NCBI GenBank assembly: GCA_964653285.1
Contig: CAZZEX010000018.1
Span: 1-64,000, forward strand
Origin: CAZZEX01 sp964653285
GTDB taxonomy: Bacteria; Chloroflexota; Anaerolineae; B4-G1
DNA: 64,000 bases
Direction of reading: 5' to 3'
In this document: positions 54,648 through 61,617 of the stretch, piece by piece
How positions within the stretch are numbered: the first letter of the stretch is position 1
How the letters are laid out: the number at the start of each line of letters is the position of its first letter
Made by a program: the position numbers and the translations under genes
Notes under the pieces: model-generated
What the model was told of the DNA's origin: nothing
Seen by the model: the letters and a program-made list of their open reading frames with translations, nothing else
The model's database searches: none

Positions 54648-55412
54648 TCAACTCGACCGATCCAGGTGGACGACGGTCGAAGGTGGCGCAGAAGTGTCGG
54701 TGGGCACCGTATCTGTTGGCTCCGGCGTAGCAGTTGGCGAGATGCCCGCATCGTGGGACATGGTAGCGCCTGCGAGTGACGCGGCCTGGGTGAGTTGTTC
54801 GTTGGTCACTTCGACCCCGAGCAGGTAGGCCTCGCCCAGATCGGCCCCGCTCAGGTTGGTCTTGCACAGGTTGGCCCCGCTCAGATCAACCTTGCGTAGA
54901 TCGGCCCCGCGCAGGTCGGCCCCGCTCAGGTCGGCCTCGCTCAGTTCAGCCCTGCGCAGGTTGGCCCCGCGCAGGTTGGCCCCGCGCAGGTCGGCCACGC
55001 TCAGGTCAGCCTCGTATAGGTTGACCCCGCTCAGGGAGGCCCCGATCAGGACGGCCCCGCGCAGGTCAGCCTCGTACAGGTTAGCCCCGCTCAGGTTAGC
55101 CCCGCTCAGGGAGGCCCCGATCAGGGAGGCCCAGGACAGATCGGCCCCGCTCAGGTTGGTCACGTGCAGGTTGGCCCCGCTCAGGTCGACCCCGATCAGT
55201 CTGGCCCCGATCAGGTCGGCCACACTCAGGTCGGCCCCGCTCAGGTCGGCCACGCCCAGGTCGGCCCCGCTCAGGTTGACCCCGCTCAGATTGGCCCCAT
55301 TCAAGTCCAAGCCGATCAAATCAAGATCGCTCAAATCAAGCCCTCTCAAACGGGGGTGATCGCCAGCACCAATCAAGGCCAGCACCAGTTCCTTTCGTGT
55401 TATCTCTGCCAT
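54648..55412 (-). CDS. Pentapeptide-repeat protein
   Basis: 254 residues built mainly of A(D/N)LSG-type pentapeptides (about residues 22-200, some 35 repeats), forming a predicted right-handed quadrilateral beta-helix. The N-terminus MAEITRKELVLALIGAGDHP is a short helical cap. The C-terminus has VTNEQLTQAASLAGATM, a common tail in this family, then a Thr/Pro-rich tail ending STVVHLDRSS. ATG with AGGAGGTAACACGAT upstream. The coding DNA is itself a degenerate 15-bp repeat. There is no signal peptide, so it is probably cytoplasmic. Function is unknown, as for most of the family. Confidence 0.9.
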   Translation of the reverse strand: MAEITRKELVLALIGAGDHPRLRGLDLSDLDLIGLDLNGANLSGVNLSGADLGVADLSGADLSVADLIGARLIGVDLSGANLHVTNLSGADLSWASLIGASLSGANLSGANLYEADLRGAVLIGASLSGVNLYEADLSVADLRGANLRGANLRRAELSEADLSGADLRGADLRKVDLSGANLCKTNLSGADLGEAYLLGVEVTNEQLTQAASLAGATMSHDAGISPTATPEPTDTVPTDTSAPPSTVVHLDRSS

Positions 55413-55570
55413 ATCGTGTTACCTCCTGGCTGTGTCTTCGTCATCACCAGCGCACCCAGGCCCTGGCCGCCGGCACTATCAGACCGACGATCACCGCGCC
55501 TGTACTCAGTTATCGCGCAGCCATCGCACCGCTCCCACCGCTGGTACACACCGCCTTGGGCCCCTCGAAC

Positions 55571-55599
55571 AGTATAGCCCAACCTTGCGCGGAAGTCAA
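55571..55599 (-). promoter_or_regulatory. Promoter of the pentapeptide-repeat gene
   Basis: Minus-strand -35 TTGACT (55594-55599), 17-bp spacer, -10 TATACT (55571-55576). It is a near copy of the promoter at 54461-54489. The leader to the ATG at 55412 would be about 155 nt. Confidence 0.7.
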
Positions 55600-55770
55600 A
55601 ACTTTGCAGCACCCCGGGTCTTCGGGGTCGCCAGAAAACCGGGCAGGGGGCGGCGGCTAATCGCCTCCTCTCACACCACCGGACGCGCGGGGCCGCACCC
55701 GGCGGTTCGTCAAGCAGAACGCAGTTGAGGGAACACGCCGCTCCGTTACCCAACCGTAACTCTCCCTTAA

Positions 55771-55799
55771 CTTACAGACACAGCCAATGGAGGTATAAT
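55771..55799 (+). promoter_or_regulatory. Promoter of the hybrid histidine kinase gene
   Basis: -35 CTTACA (55771-55776, 4 of 6), 17-bp spacer, -10 TATAAT (55794-55799, perfect). The leader to the ATG at 55887 is about 80 nt. Confidence 0.65.
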
Positions 55800-55822
55800 G
55801 GAGACGTTAACGGGCGGGTGCA

Positions 55823-55866
55823 GCCGAGCGCAAGAAGCGCCATCTACCGCTGTGTTCGGCCTTTTT
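55823..55866 (+). promoter_or_regulatory. Possible attenuator-like structured leader
   Basis: GCCGA (55823-55827) can pair with TCGGC (55856-55860), enclosing a GCGC-AAGAA-GCGC hairpin, and is followed at once by CTTTTTG. The arrangement resembles a weak intrinsic terminator in the 5' leader of the hybrid kinase. It matches no riboswitch class I recognise. Confidence 0.3.
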
Positions 55867-55886
55867 GTGTTCCCTGGGAGAACAGA

Positions 55887-57470
55887 ATGAAACCCGACGT
55901 ACGTATCCTGGTGGTGGACGACAGCCGGCCCATGCGGGAGTTCATCGTCCAGATCATCGCAAGCCGGGAGGGATTCGTCACACTGGAGGCATCTGACGGC
56001 GCTGAAGGGCTGGAGATGGCGCTGGCCGATCCCCCAGACCTGATCCTGCTCGACATGGAGATGCCGCGCCTCAATGGCTTTCAGGTCGTGGACGCCCTCC
56101 GCGCGCAGCAAGCCAACATCCCCATCATCCTGATAACCTCCCACGGTTCCGAGGCCATCGCCGTGGAGGTCTTCCGCAAGGGGGTGAAGGACTACCTGAT
56201 CAAGCCCTTCACCGCCGAGGAGATGTACGCCGCCATTGAGCGGGCCCTCACCGAGGTCCGCCTGCGGCGGGAAAAGGAAGCCCTCACCCAGCACCTGACC
56301 GCAGCCAACCAGCAGTTGCGCCGCAGGGTGCAGGAACTGGACACCTTGTACCGCGTGGGAAAGTCAGTCACCTCCCTACTCTCCAGGGACCAGTTGCTGG
56401 AGCGGATTCTGGACGCCGTCTTCTACGTCATTGGGGCTGAGGAGGCAGCGCTGATGCTGATGGACGAGGAGAGCGGTACGTTGCGGACGGAACTCCACCG
56501 TCAGCGGGTGTCCGGGGAACTGCACCAATTGGCACACCGCAGCGCCGAGGAACTGGCGTCCGATGCAGCCCGCAAGGAGCATGCCACTGCCACCGGGGCC
56601 ATGCTCTCTGCGCCTCTTAAGGTGGGCAACAGGGTGATCGGGGCGCTGGGTGTGGGTAACCGCGTGAGCACCCGGCCCTTCTCCGGGCACGACCGGCAGT
56701 TGCTGCGGGCCCTGGCCGACTACGCTGCCATCGCCATCGAGAACGCGCGCCTCTACGAGAAGGTGCGCCAGGCCGACCGGGCTAAATCGGAGTTCGTCTC
56801 CTTCATGGCCCACGAACTGCGCACGCCGATGACCTCTATCCGTGGCTACGCCGATCTGCTGGCGAAGGGCACTGTCGGCCCGCTGACGCCGCAGCAGGAG
56901 GAGTTCGTCTGCACCATCCTCAGCAACGCGGAGCGGATGCAGGTTCTGGTCTCCGACCTGCGGGACATCTCCCGTATCGAGATGGGCCAGTTACGACTGG
57001 AGGTGAAGCCGGTACGGCTGGCGGAATCGCTGGAGAACGGACCGCAGGCCACCCGTGGGCAGATCGAGGCCCGGTCGCAGCAATTGACGGTGGAAGTGCC
57101 GGAGAATCTGCCGCTAGTCCACGCCGATCCGGCGCGGCTGGCACAGATTCTGATCAACCTGCTCAGCAACGCCTACAAATACACTCCCGAGGGAGGGCAC
57201 ATCCGCGTGCGGGCCTGGCTGCAGGACGGGCACGTCCACTGTGCCGTGTCCGACACCGGCGTTGGCATCTCCCCGGAGGACCGGGCGAGGCTATTCACCA
57301 AGTTCTTCCGCTCCGAGGACCCGGCGGTGCAGGAGATGCCTGGGACGGGGCTGGGGCTGTGCATCGTCAGGAGCCTGGTGGAGCTCCAGGGTGGGGAGAT
57401 TGAGGTGGAGAGCCAGCCTGGGAGGGGAACGACCTTCGCGTTCACCGTGCCGGTCGCCACGACAGAGTGA
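55887..57470 (+). CDS. Hybrid receiver-GAF-histidine kinase
   Basis: 527-residue soluble signalling protein. The receiver (about 4-120) has VVDDSRPMREF, the phospho-acceptor in LLDMEMPRLNG, and the Lys of YLIKPF. A coiled-coil linker leads to a GAF domain (about 165-295). HisKA follows with the H-box FVSFMAHELRTPMTSIRGYA, then HATPase_c with LLSNAYKYTPEGG, DTGVGISPEDRA and GTGLGLCIVRSLVE. The ATG at 55887 has GGGAG 6 nt upstream and starts the receiver correctly; a longer frame from 55725 would precede the promoter. The N-terminal receiver suggests it takes a phosphate from, or is tuned by, another kinase. Confidence 0.93.
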   Translation: MKPDVRILVVDDSRPMREFIVQIIASREGFVTLEASDGAEGLEMALADPPDLILLDMEMPRLNGFQVVDALRAQQANIPIILITSHGSEAIAVEVFRKGVKDYLIKPFTAEEMYAAIERALTEVRLRREKEALTQHLTAANQQLRRRVQELDTLYRVGKSVTSLLSRDQLLERILDAVFYVIGAEEAALMLMDEESGTLRTELHRQRVSGELHQLAHRSAEELASDAARKEHATATGAMLSAPLKVGNRVIGALGVGNRVSTRPFSGHDRQLLRALADYAAIAIENARLYEKVRQADRAKSEFVSFMAHELRTPMTSIRGYADLLAKGTVGPLTPQQEEFVCTILSNAERMQVLVSDLRDISRIEMGQLRLEVKPVRLAESLENGPQATRGQIEARSQQLTVEVPENLPLVHADPARLAQILINLLSNAYKYTPEGGHIRVRAWLQDGHVHCAVSDTGVGISPEDRARLFTKFFRSEDPAVQEMPGTGLGLCIVRSLVELQGGEIEVESQPGRGTTFAFTVPVATTE

Positions 57471-57488
57471 TGACATAGCGCCCCCCAG

Positions 57489-57725
57489 TTACTTTGCGCG
57501 TTCAAGCAACTCGAAGTACTCCTCCCGTGTCATTCCCACTGTGCGCATGTTACTCTTGATCACCGTGACAGTGATTCCCTTGTAGCGCGGGATGACCACG
57601 GGACGCCGAGCGCGGGGGTGTCGGTAGATCAGATGATCGCCCTTCTGGCGCATAAAGACACAGCCGTAGGCTTCAAAGATGCGCACCTGTGTCCGCCAGT
57701 CGGTAGGAATAATGCGGGGCATCAA
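57489..57725 (-). CDS. hicA: HicA-family toxin
   Basis: 78-residue mRNA-interferase-like toxin of a type II toxin-antitoxin pair. It has the dsRBD-like HicA core: FEAYGCVFMRQKGDHLIYRH with the candidate catalytic His, then RRPVVIPRYKGITVTV and a C-terminal MTREEYFELLERAK. The family's usual G(S/D)HH pair is GDHL here, so only the first His of that pair is present. Its ATG overlaps the stop of hicB by 4 bp, the usual coupling. Confidence 0.85.
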   Translation of the reverse strand: MMPRIIPTDWRTQVRIFEAYGCVFMRQKGDHLIYRHPRARRPVVIPRYKGITVTVIKSNMRTVGMTREEYFELLERAK

Positions 57726-58006
57726 GCAACCTGGAGGGACACTTGAAGCGGAGCGATGGCAACCAGATGGCGGGCAGGTTCCTGTACCGTCCCGTCGAGG
57801 GCATATCCGGCCTCGGCGAGCACTTCCCGAAGCGTCCCCATCTCCGCCGTCTCCTCAAGGAAGATTTCGATGACCTCGCGCAGATTGCGCCGGGCCTCCT
57901 CGACAGTGTGACCACACGTCGCCAGGTCTAACTCCGGGCAGTAGGCCGTGTACATATTGCCTTCCTGCCAGATCGTGCCCACGAACTGTAATGTCCTGCT
58001 CGCCAT
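57722..58006 (-). CDS. hicB: HicB-family antitoxin
   Basis: 94-residue antitoxin with the partial RNase H-like HicB fold: YTAYCPELDLATCGHTVEEA, then RRNLREVIEIFLEET. No C-terminal helix-turn-helix or ribbon-helix-helix is evident, so DNA-binding autoregulation would need another route. The ATG at 58006 follows GGAGGAGAGAACG; a longer frame from 58051 was not used. It is located directly upstream of hicA. Confidence 0.85.
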   Translation of the reverse strand: MASRTLQFVGTIWQEGNMYTAYCPELDLATCGHTVEEARRNLREVIEIFLEETAEMGTLREVLAEAGYALDGTVQEPARHLVAIAPLQVSLQVA

Positions 58007-58034
58007 CGTTCTCTCCTCCATCGGGGTTGTCTCC

Positions 58035-58063
58035 ATTCTAGCACACAACAACTACAGCGTCAA
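58035..58063 (-). promoter_or_regulatory. Promoter of hicBA
   Basis: Minus-strand -35 TTGACG (58058-58063, 5 of 6), 17-bp spacer, -10 TAGAAT (58035-58040, 5 of 6), about 30 nt before the hicB ATG. Confidence 0.75.
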
Positions 58064-58074
58064 ACCACCCCGAT

Positions 58075-58103
58075 TGGACAAACCCGGCAAATCCGAGTAA
58101 ACT
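58075..58103 (+). promoter_or_regulatory. Possible promoter of the OB-fold gene
   Basis: -35 TGGACA (58075-58080, 5 of 6), 17-bp spacer, -10 TAAACT (58098-58103, 4 of 6), about 50 nt upstream of the ATG at 58158 and divergent from the hicBA promoter. Confidence 0.4.
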
Positions 58104-58157
58104 ATCCCCCAGCGTTCGCGCACCGCCAACCGCGCAAGGAGGTCCACGACGAGCAGG

Positions 58158-60239
58158 ATGAACCACTGCCCCAGTTGCGGCCGGTATGTCGGGCCATGCG
58201 AGGCCTGCCCCTACTGCGGCGCTCGCCTGACTGGGCGCACCCCCATCCGCGTCGTCAAGATCGCCGCCATCCTGCTCGCCACCGTGGGGCTCATCGCCCT
58301 TTGGTTCGCCGCCACCCACGCCGAGGTGCCGCGCGTCATGATCGGGCAGGCCGGCGCGACGATGAACATGGCCTACGTGCGCCTCCAGGGCCGCTGCACC
58401 TGCGCCCCCACCTACGACCCCGAAAGCGAGTATCTGAGTTTCTGGATTGAGGACGACACAGGCGAGATCCACGTCTCGGCCTACCAGGCGGAGACACGCG
58501 CGCTCATCGAGCAAGGAAGTATACCCGCGCTGGGCGACCTGATCGAGGTGGCAGGCACGCTGCGCGTGCGCGAGGACTTCCTGTCGCTCACGGTCAACGT
58601 GCCCGAGCAACTGGAGATCACCCGCGCCGAGCCAGCGGACCGCGACATCGGCACCATCGCGCCGGAGGACCAATACCTGCGCGTGCGGGTGCGCGGCCAG
58701 GTACGCAGCATCTACGAGCCCTACCAGGGATTGACGCTGATCACCATCCGCGACAGTACCGGCTCCATCCCTGTCGCCGTGAGCGATGACCTCGTCGCGC
58801 TCAGCGGCATATCCCCCACCCTCCCGGCGGGCCAACCCGTCGAGGTCGTGGCAGCCGTCTCGCTCTACGGCGACACGCCACAACTCGTCCCCGCCTCCGC
58901 CGCCGACGTCGTGTCGCTCAGCCAACCGGTGCCCATCGCTGTCGAGAAGCGGATCGGCGAACTGGCCACGGCGAACGCCGGCCAACTGGCCGTCGTGCGC
59001 GGCACCGTCACCGAGGTACATCCCTTCTCCTCCGGCGTCAGGCTCACGCTGGAAGATGAGACCGGCGCGATCGTCGCGCTCCTGTGGCAAGATATCTACG
59101 ACGGGATGCGCAATGGGCCCAAGCCAGATGTAGGTGTGGAGGTCCAGGTGCAGGGGGAGGTCTCCCAGTACCAGGGCGAACTGGAACTCGTGCCCGAACT
59201 GGCCCGGGACGTGCAAGTGCTCGTCCCTGCCCCCTACCTGCCTGATCCTACACCCATCGGCACGCTGACAACCGCTGACGCAGGCCACTGGGTGGCGGTA
59301 CGCGGGACGCTCGGCGAGCCGGAGGTCTACCAGGCCGGCATCAAGTTCACGCTTGACGACGGCACGGGGCAAATCGTGCTCCTGATGTGGGACGACGTCT
59401 ACGAGAGTGCACCGGAGGGACTGGGGGGCGGCGCGCAGGTCGTCGTGACGGGCCAGGTGGCGGAGTACCAGGGTGAACTGGCGCTGACCGAACTCATCGC
59501 GGGCAAGATGCACGTGATCAGCACAGGCGAGGCTCCGCCGCCGACAGAGACGCCGCAGCCAACCGGCACCCCCACGCCCGAACCCACCCTGAAACCGACC
59601 GGCACGCCCACACCAAGGCCCACCCCGACGCCGGTGGTCGAACTGACGCCTATCGGGACTATCACCACCGGCCGCGTCGGCGAGGAGGTGACGGCGGAAG
59701 GCACGGTGGTCAGCACGGCCAGTTTCCCGGCCGGCTTCAAGTTCACCCTGGATGACGGCACGGGGCAGATCGTGCTCCTGATGTGGCACGAGGTCTACGA
59801 CGACTGCTGGGATGCGCCGGAGATCAACCTGGGCGCAAAAGTGCGCGCCACCGGCGAGATCAGCCAGTACGAGGGGGAATTACAGATCCAGCCAGATCTC
59901 GGCGGGGACGTGAAGGCCATCGAGGGCGCAATCGCCTGGGCACCACCACGTGAGATCGGTTCGCTCACGGGCGACGAGGCAGAGCAGCGCGTGATGATCG
60001 AGGGGGAGGTCACACACGTGGAGGGATTGCGCAGCGCGGTGAAGGTATTCGTGAGCGACGGTACTGGCGAAATCCTCGTCTTCGTATGGCGCAACGTCCT
60101 CGACTGCATCGTGGACAACACGGGGCTGGGCACGCCGGGCAGCCGTGTGCGCGTCGTCGGCACAGTGGGGGTATACAAGGGCAACCTGCAGGTCATGCCG
60201 ACATTGCCGTATGACGTGACGGTATTGGAGATGCCGTAG
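58158..60239 (+). CDS. Membrane protein with zinc ribbon and six OB-fold domains
   Basis: 693 residues. A zinc ribbon starts the protein (CPSCGRYVGPCEACPYCG). One membrane helix follows (about 34-55: IRVVKIAAILLATVGLIALW), and then six OB-fold (tRNA_anti/YdeI-like) units near 65-155, 160-250, 255-345, 350-440, 490-580 and 585-690. Units 3-6 share (K/R)(F/V)(T/F)(L/V).DGTG.I(V/L)...W. A Thr/Pro linker (PPPTETPQPTGTPTPEPT) separates units 4 and 5. The ribbon should be cytoplasmic and the OB array outside, an unusual place for folds that usually bind nucleic acid; a role with extracellular DNA or glycans is speculation. It is 46 bp upstream of the permease gene, same strand. Confidence 0.82.
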   Translation: MNHCPSCGRYVGPCEACPYCGARLTGRTPIRVVKIAAILLATVGLIALWFAATHAEVPRVMIGQAGATMNMAYVRLQGRCTCAPTYDPESEYLSFWIEDDTGEIHVSAYQAETRALIEQGSIPALGDLIEVAGTLRVREDFLSLTVNVPEQLEITRAEPADRDIGTIAPEDQYLRVRVRGQVRSIYEPYQGLTLITIRDSTGSIPVAVSDDLVALSGISPTLPAGQPVEVVAAVSLYGDTPQLVPASAADVVSLSQPVPIAVEKRIGELATANAGQLAVVRGTVTEVHPFSSGVRLTLEDETGAIVALLWQDIYDGMRNGPKPDVGVEVQVQGEVSQYQGELELVPELARDVQVLVPAPYLPDPTPIGTLTTADAGHWVAVRGTLGEPEVYQAGIKFTLDDGTGQIVLLMWDDVYESAPEGLGGGAQVVVTGQVAEYQGELALTELIAGKMHVISTGEAPPPTETPQPTGTPTPEPTLKPTGTPTPRPTPTPVVELTPIGTITTGRVGEEVTAEGTVVSTASFPAGFKFTLDDGTGQIVLLMWHEVYDDCWDAPEINLGAKVRATGEISQYEGELQIQPDLGGDVKAIEGAIAWAPPREIGSLTGDEAEQRVMIEGEVTHVEGLRSAVKVFVSDGTGEILVFVWRNVLDCIVDNTGLGTPGSRVRVVGTVGVYKGNLQVMPTLPYDVTVLEMP

Positions 60240-60285
60240 CAGGGGGGCCAGAGAGCACGACGCAGGATGCAATAGGAGGGCACTC

Positions 60286-61617
60286 ATGGCTACCATCGCA
60301 CCTCTGCTCTGCGCTGTCGGCGGCGCCTTGGTCGCGTCGGTACTGGCGGTCGTGCCAGCGCTGCACATCTACAACGTCGCCGGATTCATCATCATGGCCT
60401 GGGCCACGCTGGGCAAGGTGGAGAACGGTGTGCCGCCGGAACTCCTGGCGTTTTTCTTCCTGGGTATGATCACCAGTTACGCGATGCTGAACACTATCCC
60501 CAGCATCTTCCTGTCGGCTCCCGACGATTCCACCGTCTTCGTAGTGCTGCCGGGGCAGAAGTACCTCCTCCAGCGGCGCGGGTACGAGGCGGCGGTCTTG
60601 ACCGGACTCGGGGGGCTGGGCGGCATCGCGGTGCTGGCGCTGCTGACGCCCGTCGCCTCGTCTCTCTTCCCGGCGCTGCGGGCCATCCTCCAGCCCCACC
60701 TACACTGGATTCTGTGGACGGTGATTGCTTACATGCTCATCTCCGAGTGGCCCAAGGGCTCCGACCGCGCCCCGGCGGGCTGGCGCCGCTGGTGGGACGG
60801 CTGGAAGAGCCTGACGGCCGGGCTCATCACCTTCCTGCTTGCGGGCCTCTTGGGGTTCATCCTGCTCTACCGCAGCCTGGTCCCGGTGACGGTCGCCTAT
60901 CAGAACCTGCTCCCGGCCTTCGTCGGCCTCTTCGCCGTGCCCTGGATTCTGCAGAACATTCTCTCTCGGGTCGAGCTGCCGGAGCAGCACATCGCCAGGA
61001 CAATAGACGCCCCACCATGGCTTTTAGTGCGCGGGACACTCGCGGGCACGCTGGGCGGGCTTTTCGCTGCCTTCTTCCCAGTCGTGACTGGCGGCATCGG
61101 CGGCTTCATCGCCGCTCACGCCACCGCCCAGCGGGACGACCGGCTGTTCATCATCTCACAGGGAACCTCCAAGGTAGTATACTACGTGGGCGGCCTTCTG
61201 CTCTTCTTCGTGCCAGGGCTGCACCTGACCCGGGGCGGGATGGCGTGGATGCTGAGCAGTCTGTGGTCATCCTACACGCCGCAGACCTACTACCTGGCGG
61301 TGGCAGCGGTGGTCCTCACCGGCGCCATCTCGTTCTTCCTGCTCCTGCTGATGACCCGCGTGGCGATTAAACTGGTCAGCAAAGTGCACTATCGCTGGAT
61401 CAGCCTGGGCACGCTGGTTGTGCTGCTCACCATCGTCGTCGGGATGACCGGCTGGGGGGGCTTGCTCATCTGCGCCGTCGCCACCGGTATCGGCCTCATC
61501 CCGGTACTCTGGGGCTCCCGCCGGGTGAACTGCATGGGCGTCCTGCTGCTCCCGATCGCGCTGAACATGGTGGGGATGGGCGGCGTGATCGCGGGATGGC
61601 TCGGACTGGTGGAATGA
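60286..61617 (+). CDS. TctA-like (COG1784-type) membrane permease
   Basis: 443-residue protein with about eleven membrane segments, resembling the TctA/COG1784 group of the tripartite tricarboxylate transporter permeases. Features are NVAGFIIMAWATLGKVENG, LGMITSYAMLNTIPSIFLSA, and a second-half repeat with FFPVVTGGIGGFIAAHATAQ. No TctB or periplasmic TctC gene is nearby, and COG1784-type proteins usually occur alone. ATG with AGGAGGG upstream. The substrate is unknown. Its 3' end meets, tail to tail, the truncated WYL gene and overlaps that frame. Confidence 0.85.
   Translation: MATIAPLLCAVGGALVASVLAVVPALHIYNVAGFIIMAWATLGKVENGVPPELLAFFFLGMITSYAMLNTIPSIFLSAPDDSTVFVVLPGQKYLLQRRGYEAAVLTGLGGLGGIAVLALLTPVASSLFPALRAILQPHLHWILWTVIAYMLISEWPKGSDRAPAGWRRWWDGWKSLTAGLITFLLAGLLGFILLYRSLVPVTVAYQNLLPAFVGLFAVPWILQNILSRVELPEQHIARTIDAPPWLLVRGTLAGTLGGLFAAFFPVVTGGIGGFIAAHATAQRDDRLFIISQGTSKVVYYVGGLLLFFVPGLHLTRGGMAWMLSSLWSSYTPQTYYLAVAAVVLTGAISFFLLLLMTRVAIKLVSKVHYRWISLGTLVVLLTIVVGMTGWGGLLICAVATGIGLIPVLWGSRRVNCMGVLLLPIALNMVGMGGVIAGWLGLVE

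Larger units (their letters stand above)
55413..55886. other. Divergent intergenic region between the pentapeptide and hybrid kinase genes
   Basis: 474 bp without a credible gene. It includes the pentapeptide promoter (55571-55599), a small ACCCCG/CGGGGT hairpin (55611-55628), the hybrid kinase promoter (55771-55799) and a structured leader (55823-55866). Confidence 0.65.

Noticed and set aside
54840..55340. Possible CRISPR-like or tandem-repeat array
   Set aside because: The 15-bp periodicity is continuous without spacers and encodes A(D/N)LSG pentapeptides, so it is a protein repeat.
54856..55359. Arg/Pro/Ser-rich frames opposite the pentapeptide gene
   Set aside because: They are translations of the reverse of a 15-bp coding repeat; the pentapeptide reading on the minus strand is clearly the real one.
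58038..59789. 583-codon frame on the minus strand opposite the OB-fold gene
   Set aside because: His/Arg/Gly-rich composition with no domain; the plus strand carries a zinc ribbon, a membrane helix and six repeat domains in one frame.
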